Of a stretch of DNA of 50,384 bases, positions 7,749 to 16,473 are shown in pieces (positions within the stretch are counted from its first letter, which is position 1; each line of letters starts with the position of its first letter). The DNA comes from CAZEHO01 sp964511945. Lineage in GTDB: Bacteria; Actinomycetota; Acidimicrobiia; Spongiisociales; UBA11373. The DNA lies in contig CAZEHO010000020.1 in NCBI GenBank assembly GCA_964511945.1, forward strand, positions 1 through 50,384, given 5' to 3'. The notes under the pieces were generated by a model. It saw only the letters and a list, made by a program, of their open reading frames with translations, did no database searches and had not been told where the DNA came from. Both the position numbers and the translations under genes were made by a program.

Positions 7749-8198
7749 TCAGCCGGCCAGGTCGAGGGTCAGATCGGCGAGCGCATCGAATCCACCTGTT
7801 TCCGTTTCGACGGCATACCGAAACAGGCCCGACGCCCGATAGGACGGGCAGGCTGCCTCTGCACACGGGACCATCTCCAGCCGATCGACCAACCGTCCCG
7901 AGGCGTCGAAGAAGGCAATGTCGATCGGCATCAGCATGCCCCGCATGGTGAATCCGACCGATGTGGTCGATTCGAACACGAACAGCATGCCGTCCAGGTC
8001 GCCCAGGCCGACGAGGCCGCTGAGCCCCTGGGAACGCTCCGCCGGCGTGTCCGCCACCGCCACCGTCCACGGGTCCCCGCCGACCATGATCTCTGCCGTC
8101 GAGAACGGACCGAGGTCCCCACTCAGCACGATGCCGGCATCTCCATCACCGGAACATCCGGCGCTGATCGCGCCGAGCACCACGAGCAGTCCGATCAA
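7749..8198 (-). CDS. DUF192 lipoprotein
   Basis: 149 residues. The N-terminus is a lipoprotein signal with lipobox ISAGC (Cys15), so the mature protein should be membrane-anchored outside the cell. The DUF192 domain follows: VAVADTPAERSQGLSGL, GMLFVFES, GFTMRGMLMPIDIAFFDASGRL and a late CAEAACPSY. DUF192 proteins are small beta-barrels of unknown function. The stop lies only about 10 bp from the panB 3' end side, in the same orientation, so co-transcription with panB is likely. Confidence 0.85.
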   Translation of the reverse strand: MIGLLVVLGAISAGCSGDGDAGIVLSGDLGPFSTAEIMVGGDPWTVAVADTPAERSQGLSGLVGLGDLDGMLFVFESTTSVGFTMRGMLMPIDIAFFDASGRLVDRLEMVPCAEAACPSYRASGLFRYAVETETGGFDALADLTLDLAG

Positions 8199-8209
8199 TC
8201 GGCTGATGG

Positions 8210-9046
8210 CTAATCCCCCAGCAGCGCCTCGGCGGTGTCGTCGGGCAGGGTGTAGGTCTCCTCGGGACCGGGGAACATGCCGGAACGCACGTCGTCGCAG
8301 AACTCGGTGAGGGCATCGACGGCATCCTCGAAGAGGTTGGCGTAGCGCCGGACGAACTTCGGATAGTGGCCGGTGTGCAGTCCCAGAGCGTCATGAAACA
8401 CCAGCACCTGGCCGTCCGTATCGGAACCGGCGCCGATCCCGATCGTGGGCGCGGTGACGGTCTCGGTGATCATCCTGGCGAGGATGTCCGGGACCCCTTC
8501 AAGCACGATGGCGAACACTCCGGCGGCATCGAGGGCCTTGGCGTCCTGGAGCAGTTCACGTGCCACCGGTTCCTGGCGGCCCTGCACCTTGTAGCCACCC
8601 ATCGCATGAACCGACTGCGGCGTGAGCCCGAGGTGCCCCATCACCGGGATCTCGGCATTGAGGACCGCCTCGATCATCGGGACCCGCTTGCGGCCACCCT
8701 CCAGCTTCACTGCTCCGGCACCGGCTTCGCGCACCATGCGCCCGGCGTTGCGAATGGTCTCCTCGAGCGACAGGTGATAGCTCAACCAGGGCATGTCCGC
8801 CACGACCAGCGGCCGCTCGACGGTCCTGGTCACAGCAGCGGTGTGATGCACCATGTCGTCAGTGGTCACCGCGAGCGTCGTGTCGTGTCCCAACACGACG
8901 TTGGCAACAGAATCCCCGACCAGGATCATATCGATGCCGGCTCGATCGGCGATCGCCGCCGTCGGAGCGTCATACGCGGTGATCATCGTGAGTTTGCGCT
9001 CGCCCTTGGCGGCGCGCACCGCCGGGGCGGTCACGGTTTCAGCCAT
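8210..9046 (-). CDS. panB: 3-methyl-2-oxobutanoate hydroxymethyltransferase (ketopantoate synthase)
   Basis: 278 residues. It transfers a hydroxymethyl group from 5,10-methylene-THF to 2-oxoisovalerate, the first step of pantothenate and CoA synthesis. Family signatures: TMITAYDAPTAAIADRAGID, metal-binding GDSVANVVLGHDTTL, AVKLEGG, PVMGHLGLTPQSVHAMGG, and catalytic Glu in IVLEGVP. The ATG at 9046 follows AAGGGAG; an upstream extension in the same frame adds 42 unconserved residues. No panC or panD is adjacent. Confidence 0.96.
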   Translation of the reverse strand: MAETVTAPAVRAAKGERKLTMITAYDAPTAAIADRAGIDMILVGDSVANVVLGHDTTLAVTTDDMVHHTAAVTRTVERPLVVADMPWLSYHLSLEETIRNAGRMVREAGAGAVKLEGGRKRVPMIEAVLNAEIPVMGHLGLTPQSVHAMGGYKVQGRQEPVARELLQDAKALDAAGVFAIVLEGVPDILARMITETVTAPTIGIGAGSDTDGQVLVFHDALGLHTGHYPKFVRRYANLFEDAVDALTEFCDDVRSGMFPGPEETYTLPDDTAEALLGD

Positions 9047-9222
9047 CGGGAGATCTCCCTTCTCTCTCCGCCACGTGGGTCGGAGGACGTGGATGAATTC
9101 AGTTTCGGGCTCATCGCTGCCGGCATCGGCCGCCGTGACCGGTCGGCCGTGCCGGATGGGCACCGATGTCATTCTACGGGTCCGGTAGCTTCTAACGCAG
9201 GCGATTGAACCCGGAGCACACC

Positions 9223-9699
9223 ATGGCGCGCAAGGACATCAAGATGACCGACGAGGAGCTCTGGGCGTTCCTCGAATCCAGTCACACCTTGCAGGTGGCC
9301 ACCAACGGACCCGATGGACGGCCGCACCTGGCGCCTATGTGGTTCGTGGTCGATCGCGGCGAGATCGTCTTCCGGTCGTTCAGCAAGTCGCAGAAGATCG
9401 TGAACCTGCGCCGGGATCCGGGACTGACGGTGCTGGCCGAAAAGGGGCTGGCATACGCCGAACTACAGGGGGTCATGATCCGGGGCACCGGCCGCCTGAT
9501 CGACGATCCGGCGTACGTCCTGGAGATCTACGGCCGGCTGGCAGCCAAATACCCGATGGTGGGTGACGAGCCGGTCGAGCTCGATCCGGATGCGCTCGAG
9601 CAGGCCTTCGGCGGCCACGCCACCAAGAACACGGCAGTGATCGTGGAGCCGGAGAAGATCGCCAGCTGGGATCACACCAAACTCGGCGGGGTCTACTGA
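9223..9699 (+). CDS. PPOX-class pyridoxamine-5'-phosphate-oxidase-like flavoprotein
   Basis: 158 residues, split-barrel flavin or F420-binding family. Visible: LESSHTLQVATNGPDGRPHLAPMWFVVD, the strand EIVFRSFSKSQKIVNLRRDP and RGTGRLIDD. Actinobacterial homologs of this length often bind F420, FMN or heme, and the cofactor cannot be read from sequence. Start: CGGAG seven bases before the ATG; a TTG 18 bases upstream is rejected. Confidence 0.82.
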   Translation: MARKDIKMTDEELWAFLESSHTLQVATNGPDGRPHLAPMWFVVDRGEIVFRSFSKSQKIVNLRRDPGLTVLAEKGLAYAELQGVMIRGTGRLIDDPAYVLEIYGRLAAKYPMVGDEPVELDPDALEQAFGGHATKNTAVIVEPEKIASWDHTKLGGVY

Positions 9700-9839
9700 A
9701 CCCAGGTGCCGGTCCAGACGGATGGGTTGCCGTTGGAGAGGATCACGAGCCGGAAACGCGTTGCGAGGAATCGGAGTGCCTCCGAACTGTCGGCAGACGC
9801 CGGCCAGTGGCCAACCGTTCGTTGGGGATGTTTGTTATA

Positions 9840-9852
9840 GTTCTTATAGAAC
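9840..9852. promoter_or_regulatory. Probable operator of the YtrA-like GntR gene
   Basis: GTTCT-TAT-AGAAC is a 13-bp palindrome (5-bp arms) ending one base before the ATG at 9854, inside an AT-rich patch that also reads TTATAG. The mRNA leader must be very short or absent, so binding here would block both promoter and start. Autoregulation is inferred from position. Confidence 0.5.
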
Positions 9853-9853
9853 A

Positions 9854-10198
9854 ATGCTGCTCCACCTCGATCCCACCAGTGACCTCCCCCTCTACCGCCA
9901 GATCGCCATAGCGGTCCGCCGAGCGGTGCGGGCCGGAGAGATCGGTCCCGGCGACCGCCTGCCGGCGGCTCGTGACCTGGCTACCGCACTCGGGGTCAAC
10001 ATGCACACCGTGTTGCGGTCCTACGCCGACCTGCGCGACGAGGGGCTCGTCGAGCTTCGCCGCGGGCGCGGCGCGGTGGTGCTGGAGCGATCCAACGATG
10101 GGCTGCGACACCTGACAAAGGAGCTCGCCGCCACCGCCCGTCACGAGGGTGTCGAGCTCGACGAGCTCATCACCATGCTGAAGGAGGAGTACCGATGA
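9854..10198 (+). CDS. GntR-family regulator, YtrA-like
   Basis: 114 residues: a winged helix (about 1-75) with LPLYRQIAIAVRRAVRAGEIGPGDRLPAARDLATALGVN and the wing EGLVELRRGRGAVVL, then a short C-terminal helical tail and no effector domain. That size and form define the YtrA subgroup, which usually controls a neighbouring transporter or membrane protein. It overlaps the next gene by four bases (ATGA). No ribosome site precedes the ATG. Confidence 0.9.
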   Translation: MLLHLDPTSDLPLYRQIAIAVRRAVRAGEIGPGDRLPAARDLATALGVNMHTVLRSYADLRDEGLVELRRGRGAVVLERSNDGLRHLTKELAATARHEGVELDELITMLKEEYR

Positions 10199-11103
10199 GC
10201 GGTCGCCGGTTGCTGACGCTCGGAATCATCCCCACCGCCATCCTGACGGCCGTCGTACTGCCGCTCGTGCTCGCCTGGAGCGGCGTACCCGAGCCAATGG
10301 CGGTGCACTGGGGCCTCGACGGTGGCCCCAACGGCTCGCTCCCCCGCCTGGTCGACCTCGCGGTGATGGTCGGGATCTTTGGGGCGGCCTGGTGGGCCGT
10401 CACGGGCGCCATAGGAGCGGCGCCGCATGAGGCTCCCTCGTACACGGCAGGCCTGTACTTCATCGGTGGCCTGCTCGTGGCGGTGCAGTGGGTAACGGTG
10501 GCAGCCAACGACGGGGCCGTCGAGTGGACCGCCGCCTCAGCGGTGAGCGGATTGGGAATCGTCATCATCGTCATCGCCGGCATCGGGGGCGGAGTGGCCG
10601 GATGGCTGCTGGCCGAACGGGTGTCCGCCCCCGATCCTCAGGTCCGGCCAGTGCTCCCTCTGGCGAACCCCCAAGGTGCGGTGTGGTCGTCGCAGGGCCG
10701 CGGCCCGGTGCTCACCGTCACCGGAGTCGGGCTGATCATCGCCGGCCTGTTCTTCTGGGGGTGGACCACCGTCGCCTTCGCCGTCATCGGACTGGGGGTG
10801 CTCGCCTTCGCCCAGGTCCGAGCCACCGTCAGCGGACGCGGGGTTGTCGTTTCGATGGGTTGGTTCGGGATCCCTTCCTGGACGGTGCCGATCACCAACA
10901 TCACCGCCGCTCAGGTGGAGCGCATCTCACCCATGGCGTACGGCGGGTGGGGTTACCGGATCCGTCCCGGCGTGCGGGCCGTGATCGTCCGGGGTGGCGA
11001 CTCGCTGCGTCTCGAACGAAGCGGACGCGCCGACCTTCTCCTCACCGTCGACGATCCCGAGACCGGTGCCGGGCTGATCAACGCGCTGGTTCAGGAAGGC
11101 TGA
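10195..11103 (+). CDS. DUF1648-type membrane protein
   Basis: 302 residues. It starts with a DUF1648-like segment: one TM helix, then VPEPMAVHWGLDGGPNG, whose HW-G-DG-PNG pattern is characteristic. About five to six further TM helices follow up to residue 215, then a soluble PH-like C-terminal domain. YtrA-type regulator plus DUF1648 protein is a recurrent pair; SdpI-like immunity proteins share the domain, so an envelope-stress or bacteriocin-immunity role is possible. Translationally coupled to the GntR gene. Confidence 0.75.
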   Translation: MSGRRLLTLGIIPTAILTAVVLPLVLAWSGVPEPMAVHWGLDGGPNGSLPRLVDLAVMVGIFGAAWWAVTGAIGAAPHEAPSYTAGLYFIGGLLVAVQWVTVAANDGAVEWTAASAVSGLGIVIIVIAGIGGGVAGWLLAERVSAPDPQVRPVLPLANPQGAVWSSQGRGPVLTVTGVGLIIAGLFFWGWTTVAFAVIGLGVLAFAQVRATVSGRGVVVSMGWFGIPSWTVPITNITAAQVERISPMAYGGWGYRIRPGVRAVIVRGGDSLRLERSGRADLLLTVDDPETGAGLINALVQEG

Positions 11104-11492
11104 TCGCCCGGCGCCGCGATCACCATCAGGCCGGCGAGCCCAAACGCGGGGGCAAGCGACGGCAGCACCGCGGCGCCCGGACCGCCACCATCGAGCGTGA
11201 AGACCCCAACCACCACCGCCACCACCGCCAGCGCCATGAAGCCGGCACCAACCCACGAAGCGGTGGCCCGGTGCCGCAGCACCACAGGCATGATCCAGGC
11301 CGTCGCGACCACGACCGGGCCCCCAACGAACGCCATCACCGCACTCTGCAGCGCCCCGGGGGCGAAGGTGCACAGATTGTCACCAAGACACCGGGACACC
11401 CGAACCACCACGACAGTGAGGGCGATCCCGACGACAATCGTCAGCGCCCAGCGCAGCCACCTGATCCCGGAATCCTGAACCAGGTCGCTCAT
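11091..11492 (-). CDS. Small membrane protein, unknown
   Basis: 133 residues with four predicted TM helices (about 14-32, 48-70, 80-100 and 110-128) and two Cys in RCLGDNLCTF that could form an exoplasmic disulfide. No family recognised. It converges on and overlaps the 3' end of the DUF1648 gene, and lies four bases after the Rrf2 gene in the same direction, so it may be expressed with that regulator. Confidence 0.6.
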   Translation of the reverse strand: MSDLVQDSGIRWLRWALTIVVGIALTVVVVRVSRCLGDNLCTFAPGALQSAVMAFVGGPVVVATAWIMPVVLRHRATASWVGAGFMALAVVAVVVGVFTLDGGGPGAAVLPSLAPAFGLAGLMVIAAPGDQPS

Positions 11493-11496
11493 CGGA

Positions 11497-11913
11497 CTAC
11501 GGCGCAGGCGCCACTTCAGCGAAGTCGGCGAGGGTGGTCGCCGCCAGACGGGCGCCGAACGCCTCCTGCGCTTCCACCCAGATCTCGTGGACGGCGCACC
11601 GGTCGTCCCATCCGCACGGACCGCCTCGAAGCACGCACCTGGTCAGTTCGAGTTCCCCCTCTGCCGCCTCCACCACCTCCCGCAGAGTGATCTCGGCCGG
11701 GGCAAGTCGCAACCGGTACCCCCCTTTCGGCCCTGCAAACGCCTGTAGGAGATCGGCCCGCACGAGATCGGCGAGAACCTGGGAAAGGAACTTCCGCGGG
11801 ATGTCCATTTCGGCCGCGATCTCCCCAGCTTTGCGCTGCTCCGGATAGCGCCTGGCGAGGTCGAAGACGGCTCGAACCGCATAGTCGCCGCGACGGCTGA
11901 GGGTCACCCGCAT
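11497..11913 (-). CDS. Rrf2-family regulator with three cysteines
   Basis: 138 residues. The Rrf2 winged helix is clear: VTLSRRGDYAVRAVFDLAR, helix-turn-helix around PRKFLSQVLADLVRADLL, wing GPKGGYRLRLAP. C93, C100 and C106 sit where IscR and NsrR bind an iron-sulfur cluster, so it is probably a redox or NO sensor. It is divergent from the octaheme cytochrome gene with a 105-bp AT-rich gap, so that gene is its likely target. NsrR-like nitrosative control of an HAO-type enzyme would be logical, but this is inferred. Confidence 0.85.
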   Translation of the reverse strand: MRVTLSRRGDYAVRAVFDLARRYPEQRKAGEIAAEMDIPRKFLSQVLADLVRADLLQAFAGPKGGYRLRLAPAEITLREVVEAAEGELELTRCVLRGGPCGWDDRCAVHEIWVEAQEAFGARLAATTLADFAEVAPAP

Positions 11914-12018
11914 GGCCCCACTCTATATCTTCGAGTAATCGAATAATCGTTGAGCTCATGAATTGACGATCTGTCGGCAAACGGCGTAGCGTTGGGTTCA
12001 GCAGGGAAGGAGGACGGT

Positions 12019-13332
12019 GTGACGGAGCACGAGGAAGGCACGGGGTCGGCGGCCCGAGACGGTCGCTGGTGGACGGCGGGCAGACTGGCCATCATCGGCT
12101 TTGCCGGGACGCTGTTCGTCCTGGCACTGATCCTGGTGATCACGGTCGCCGCCGATCGCGACGAAGCTGCAGCCGGGGAACGGGTCAACGTTCTCGAGAA
12201 CAGCAACGACGAGTGTGTGTCGTGCCACTCCAACACGACACCGGGCATCGTCGACCAATACGGACATTCGACCATGGCGGCCGCCAACGTCGATTGCCGC
12301 GACTGCCACGAGGTCGAAGAGGGCTACCCCGGATCCGTTACCCACGAGGACACCTTCGTGCTGGCGAGTCCCTCCACCGCGATGTGCGAGCAGTGCCACC
12401 CGGCCGAGACCCGTCAGTTCAACGCCAGCCGCCACGGCCTCCCTGCATATGTGGCGATGACCGGTGCCGAGGTGCTCACCCCCGAGCTACTCGACATCTA
12501 TGAATCGATCCCCGAGGGAGGGTTCAACCCCGAACGTGCTCGCAACGCCCTGTACCACCTCGAGGGGCCGGAGATCACCCGGTTTGCCTGCGAGGGCTGC
12601 CACAACATCGGCGCCCCTGCGGCCGACGGTTCCGTCGGTCAGTGCCAGAAGTGTCACATCCGCCACGAGTTCAGCCTCGAGCAAGCCCGCAAGCCGGAGA
12701 CCTGCAACCACTGCCACATCGGCCCGGACCACCCGCAGTGGGAGATCTATCAGGAGTCACCGCACGGCATCGCTTATGCCACCGGCGGGGACGAGTGGAA
12801 CTGGGACGTCGAAGCCGGGCGGGCCACCGTTGTGGACTTCCCCGCCCCCACCTGCGCCATCTGCCACATGAGTTCGTTCGGTGGAACCGGCACCACCCAC
12901 GACGTCGGAGACCGGCTCACCTGGTACCTGTTCGCCCCGGTCAGCGAGCTGCGACCCGGCGCCGACAGCAACCGGATCCGGATGCAGACGGTGTGTCTCG
13001 AGTGCCACAACGCCAACTTCGTCGACGACTTCTACGCCGATGCGGATGCCGCGACCGAGAAGGTCAACAGCTGGGTGCTTGAGAGTCGCGACATCATCAA
13101 GCCGCTGCAGGATGCCGGCCTGACCACCGCCGAGCCGTTCGACGAGCCGATCGACTTCGTGTTCTTCGATCTCTGGCATCACTGGGGCCGCACCGCCAAG
13201 TTCGGCTCCTGGATGCAGGGACCGGACTACGTCCAGTGGCACGGCGCCTACGAGCTCCTGCGTGAGTTGGCCGAGTTGCGGGAGATGGTGAACGAGAAGC
13301 TCGAGAAGGCCGGCCTGGCGGTCGACCACTAG
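12019..13332 (+). CDS. Octaheme cytochrome c, hydroxylamine-oxidoreductase-like
   Basis: 437 residues. After a basic N-terminus, one TM anchor (about 22-44) places the protein outside the membrane. Eight CXXCH sites: 66-70, 93-97, 123-127, 191-195, 209-213, 229-233, 279-283 and 326-330. The count, spacing and all-alpha C-terminus ending in a YVQWHGAYELL segment match the HAO/octaheme family, which acts on hydroxylamine, hydrazine, nitrite or sulfite. Y404 or Y411 could be the P460 cross-link tyrosine, but I cannot align it with certainty, so oxidase versus reductase is open. GTG start with GGAAGGAGG upstream. Confidence 0.85.
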   Translation: MTEHEEGTGSAARDGRWWTAGRLAIIGFAGTLFVLALILVITVAADRDEAAAGERVNVLENSNDECVSCHSNTTPGIVDQYGHSTMAAANVDCRDCHEVEEGYPGSVTHEDTFVLASPSTAMCEQCHPAETRQFNASRHGLPAYVAMTGAEVLTPELLDIYESIPEGGFNPERARNALYHLEGPEITRFACEGCHNIGAPAADGSVGQCQKCHIRHEFSLEQARKPETCNHCHIGPDHPQWEIYQESPHGIAYATGGDEWNWDVEAGRATVVDFPAPTCAICHMSSFGGTGTTHDVGDRLTWYLFAPVSELRPGADSNRIRMQTVCLECHNANFVDDFYADADAATEKVNSWVLESRDIIKPLQDAGLTTAEPFDEPIDFVFFDLWHHWGRTAKFGSWMQGPDYVQWHGAYELLRELAELREMVNEKLEKAGLAVDH

Positions 13333-13339
13333 GAGCCGC

Positions 13340-14272
13340 ATGTATCACCTCGCCACGCTCTGGCCACGCCTGGGCCGGATGGCCCGGAGGGTGTCGCGCG
13401 ACGAAGCGATCCTGCTGGTAGCCGCCACCAACCAGATCTTCCTGGGGATCGACATCTACCTGGCGCACCTCGCCGACCAGAAGATCCAGCCCAACGAGTG
13501 GATCCCGGTGATCTTCGGACCGGCGGCCGGCGGCTTCCTGCTGATCGCCGGCTTGGTCGCCCTGTGGCGTCGCCCTCCGGCGGCAGTCCTGGCCACGCTT
13601 GTGTTCGTCTCGAGTGTGATCGTCGGATTGCTGGGGATCTGGTTCCACCTGCTGCGGGCCGCACTCCCGGCCGGACCGATCACCTACCGTCTGACCACCC
13701 GGCTTCTCGTATGGGGTCCGCCGTTCCTCGGCCCGCTGATGTTCGTGCTGGTAGCCCTGTTTGGGATCAGTGCGGTCTGGCGAGAGGACCCACCCGATTC
13801 AGGACGCCTCCAACTGCTCGGCACGCTGAAGGCCCGGCTCCCACTGCGCAAGATCGATGTCTACTTCCTGCTGGTCGGCTCCACCGCCATGGTCGCCACC
13901 ATCAGTGCGGTGCTCGATCATGCCCGCACCGGCTGGGGCAACGCCAACCTGTGGATCCCGACCGCGGTCGGGATCCTCGTGTCGATTCTCTGCTTCACGA
14001 TGGCGCTGATCCGCGATCCGCGTTGGACCGATCTGCTGGTCTACGCCGGGGCGATGGTGATCATGCTGCTGGTCGGCCTGCTCGGCGTGTGGTTCCACTT
14101 CCAGGACAACGTGACGTCCCGCGGACTCATCGTCGCCGAACGCTTCATCCGCGGGGCACCGATCATGGCCCCGCTGCTCTACGCCAACGTCGGGTTGTTT
14201 GGCCTGGCCGTGCTGCTCAACCCGCGGACCCAGGTCGAAGAGAAGACACTCACGGTCGAGGTGGTCGCCTAG
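13340..14272 (+). CDS. Polytopic membrane partner of the octaheme cytochrome
   Basis: 310 residues with about eight TM helices arranged as two similar halves: the motif LLGIWFHL near 95 recurs as LLGVWFHF near 250. No family recognised. It begins seven bases after the cytochrome stop, so it is in the same operon and is a candidate membrane anchor or quinone-linked electron partner. His residues in the repeated WFH motifs could be heme ligands, which is speculative. The stop TAG lies in the CTAG that starts the next repeat element. Confidence 0.7.
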   Translation: MYHLATLWPRLGRMARRVSRDEAILLVAATNQIFLGIDIYLAHLADQKIQPNEWIPVIFGPAAGGFLLIAGLVALWRRPPAAVLATLVFVSSVIVGLLGIWFHLLRAALPAGPITYRLTTRLLVWGPPFLGPLMFVLVALFGISAVWREDPPDSGRLQLLGTLKARLPLRKIDVYFLLVGSTAMVATISAVLDHARTGWGNANLWIPTAVGILVSILCFTMALIRDPRWTDLLVYAGAMVIMLLVGLLGVWFHFQDNVTSRGLIVAERFIRGAPIMAPLLYANVGLFGLAVLLNPRTQVEEKTLTVEVVA

Positions 14273-14432
14273 TGCTCTGTCTCATAGCCTTGGCGAGGGT
14301 CAGGCCGAGTCAGGGCGTCATCCGGCAAGGACGCACAACGAAGGCGCATCGGTAGATGCGTCGAGGCGGAGGACACAGCCGGGGGCGTCCCCGGCCGGCG
14401 TGAACCCGCCAAAGGGTGTGTGACGGAGCACC
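14269..14432. mobile_element. Second MITE-like structured element
   Basis: About 160 non-coding bases bounded by imperfect inverted repeats: GTGCTCTGTCTCATA (14272-14286) and TGTGTGACGGAGCAC (14417-14431), matching 12 of 15. The left end begins with CTAG, which contains the stop codon of the upstream gene. Inside is a hairpin CGCATC-GGTA-GATGCG and a GC-rich hairpin around GGGGGCGTCCCC. Unrelated in sequence to the 968-1154 element. It could instead be a structured RNA. Confidence 0.45.
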
Positions 14433-14455
14433 AGAGCCATCCATCGTGGGTCCGC

Positions 14456-14941
14456 TCACGCCCGCGCCAGCTCGATGAGCTCCATTCGGGATTCCTCGGC
14501 TCCGTCCCGTTCGTCGATCTTCAGCACCGGCGGGCCGGGGAGGTCCTTGGCAAACCAGACTCGCTCCACCAGGTCGTCGCGCCGCACCGTGTAGAGCCAC
14601 ACCGCAAACTCCCCTGCTCCGACCTCAACGGTGGTCTCCTCGATCGTGGTTACGTCCCCGGGATAGCTGGCGTGCTTTTGAAGGTCGCGCCACTCCATCT
14701 CGGTCCGGCCCGGACCGGCGACCGTCTCACCGTCGAGATCCAGCTTCGTGAAGGAGGCTTCGCCGGTTTTCGCTCCGCCGCCGAACCACTCGGTCGCCAT
14801 GAGATACGGCTGCTCGCCCTTCGCTTCGATCCGGTAGGTGTTGCGCCGGCCCGGCCCGCATGCCCGGCGGATGTCGTCCGCCGAATACGGCGTCGGGGCG
14901 TGATCCGGCTGCGTTCGGTTCGAATCGGGGGGCAGGGACAT
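14456..14941 (-). CDS. Hypothetical protein
   Basis: 161 residues, no signal peptide, acidic, rich in predicted beta strands (TYRIEAKGEQPYLMATEWF, AVWLYTVRRDDLVERVWFAKDLPGPPVLKI). The strand-rich second half resembles small lipocalin or DUF3108-like folds, but I cannot assign a family. It lies 53 bp downstream of the aldehyde dehydrogenase gene in the same direction. Confidence 0.6.
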   Translation of the reverse strand: MSLPPDSNRTQPDHAPTPYSADDIRRACGPGRRNTYRIEAKGEQPYLMATEWFGGGAKTGEASFTKLDLDGETVAGPGRTEMEWRDLQKHASYPGDVTTIEETTVEVGAGEFAVWLYTVRRDDLVERVWFAKDLPGPPVLKIDERDGAEESRMELIELARA

Positions 14942-14994
14942 GCCGTCAACTCGCCGCTTCGGGGGCCTCGATCATCGCAGGTCCTCGGGTCCAA

Positions 14995-16473
14995 TCACCA
15001 GCGGAAAAGCGCTCTGGCGAGATTCCGCCAATACCGGGCACCGAGACGTCGCGGCATCCAGCGCATTCCGAGCATCAGTCTGGTGGTTGCCACCAACCTG
15101 GGCGCGGTAATGCTCTTGGCACTGCTGAACTGACGGAGCCCTTCCGGCCCCATTTCCCGCCCGATCCCCGAATCCTTGACACCACCGAAGGACAGGGTGG
15201 GAATGAAGGGGTTGATGAGGTGGTCGTTCACCGCAACGGTGCCCGATTCGAGGCGGGAAGCCCAGCGGGCGGCCCGGCGCCGATCGCGCGACCACACCGA
15301 CCCGTGCAGCCCGAAATGGCTTGCATTGGCCAACTGAAGGGCAGTGGTCTCGTCGGGAACCACCATGATCGGCAGCACCGGACCGAAGGTCTCGTCCTGC
15401 ATGAGATCCATCGAGTGATCCACTCCGGTGATCACGGTCGGCTCGAAGAACGTGCCCGCGGTTGCCTCGACCGACGATCCGCCGTGCCGGATCGTGGCGC
15501 CCTTGGCGACGGCGTCCGCCAACTGGGTCTCGAGGATGCTGATCTGGCGAGGATCGATGATGGGACCCACATCCCGGGCATCCCCGGTTCCCGCAGCGAC
15601 CTGCTCGATGGCCTGATCGACCTCTACAAGGAATTCCCCGGCAATCGCCTCGGGCACGTACACCCGCTCGACGGAGATGCACATCTGCCCGCCGTTGTAG
15701 GTCGAACCCCAGACCGCACAGCGGGCGGCTTCGCGCACATCGGCGTCCTCGAGAACCACCATCGCGTCATTGCCACCCAACTCCAGCACCGCAGGGATGA
15801 GTTGCTCCGCCGCGGTGACACCAACCGCCCGTCCGTTGCGGGTCGAGCCGGTGAACCAGACCATGTCGATCCCGCCACGCACGAGCGCCTGACCGACCTC
15901 ACCGTGCCCATGGACGATGCCGATCAATCCGTCGGGAAGGTCGAGCTCCAAGGCGAGGTCGCGGCACAGTTGGCCGCTCATCGGCGTGACCTCCGACGGC
16001 TTGGCGACCACCGAGTTCCCGGCGGCAAGGGCGGAGATCGTCGGCATCATCGTGAGGAAGAACGGTGCGTTCCACGGAGTGATGGCACCCACGACCCCGC
16101 GCGGATGGAATTCGGTCCAGCGCCTCACGAACGGGTACGGCCAGTACCCGCCGCGTTCGGGCCGGAGGATCTTGCCTGCCTTGCGGGCGTAATAGTCCAT
16201 GAGGTTGAGCGCCGGCATGATGTCGCTGGTGTAGGCGTCGGCCCGGTCCTTCCCGGTCTCCGAGCAGACGACATCAGCGATGTGGTCTGCGTTGGCGAGA
16301 ACCGCGCGCTTGTACTCCCGCAGGAGCGGCTTCCGCTCCCGATGGCTGAGTGCCGACCACTGACCGAATGCCTTCCGGGCCTCCGTGACCACCGACTGGA
16401 CCTCGTTCACCGGTGTCGTGGCGACCGAGGCGACCGCCTCCCCCGTCTTCGGGTTCCGTGTCTCGAGCGTCAA
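14995..16473 (-). CDS. NAD(P)-dependent aldehyde dehydrogenase
   Basis: 492 residues of the ALDH superfamily, oxidising an aldehyde to the acid. Catalytic Glu in LELGGNDAMVVLEDAD and nucleophile Cys in YNGGQMCISVERVYV. Cofactor-binding GAITPWNAPFFL and WFTGSTRNGRAVG are present. The C-terminal ~30 residues are basic and aromatic and predicted amphipathic, like fatty-aldehyde or class 3 ALDHs that touch the membrane. TTG start with GGAG upstream. It follows the terminator of the acyl-CoA operon and may act on its products. Confidence 0.93.
   Translation of the reverse strand: MTLETRNPKTGEAVASVATTPVNEVQSVVTEARKAFGQWSALSHRERKPLLREYKRAVLANADHIADVVCSETGKDRADAYTSDIMPALNLMDYYARKAGKILRPERGGYWPYPFVRRWTEFHPRGVVGAITPWNAPFFLTMMPTISALAAGNSVVAKPSEVTPMSGQLCRDLALELDLPDGLIGIVHGHGEVGQALVRGGIDMVWFTGSTRNGRAVGVTAAEQLIPAVLELGGNDAMVVLEDADVREAARCAVWGSTYNGGQMCISVERVYVPEAIAGEFLVEVDQAIEQVAAGTGDARDVGPIIDPRQISILETQLADAVAKGATIRHGGSSVEATAGTFFEPTVITGVDHSMDLMQDETFGPVLPIMVVPDETTALQLANASHFGLHGSVWSRDRRRAARWASRLESGTVAVNDHLINPFIPTLSFGGVKDSGIGREMGPEGLRQFSSAKSITAPRLVATTRLMLGMRWMPRRLGARYWRNLARALFRW

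Noticed and set aside
7657..7842. Plus-strand GTG frame resembling a lipoprotein signal
   Set aside because: It has no mature domain and runs into the antisense of the DUF192 gene.
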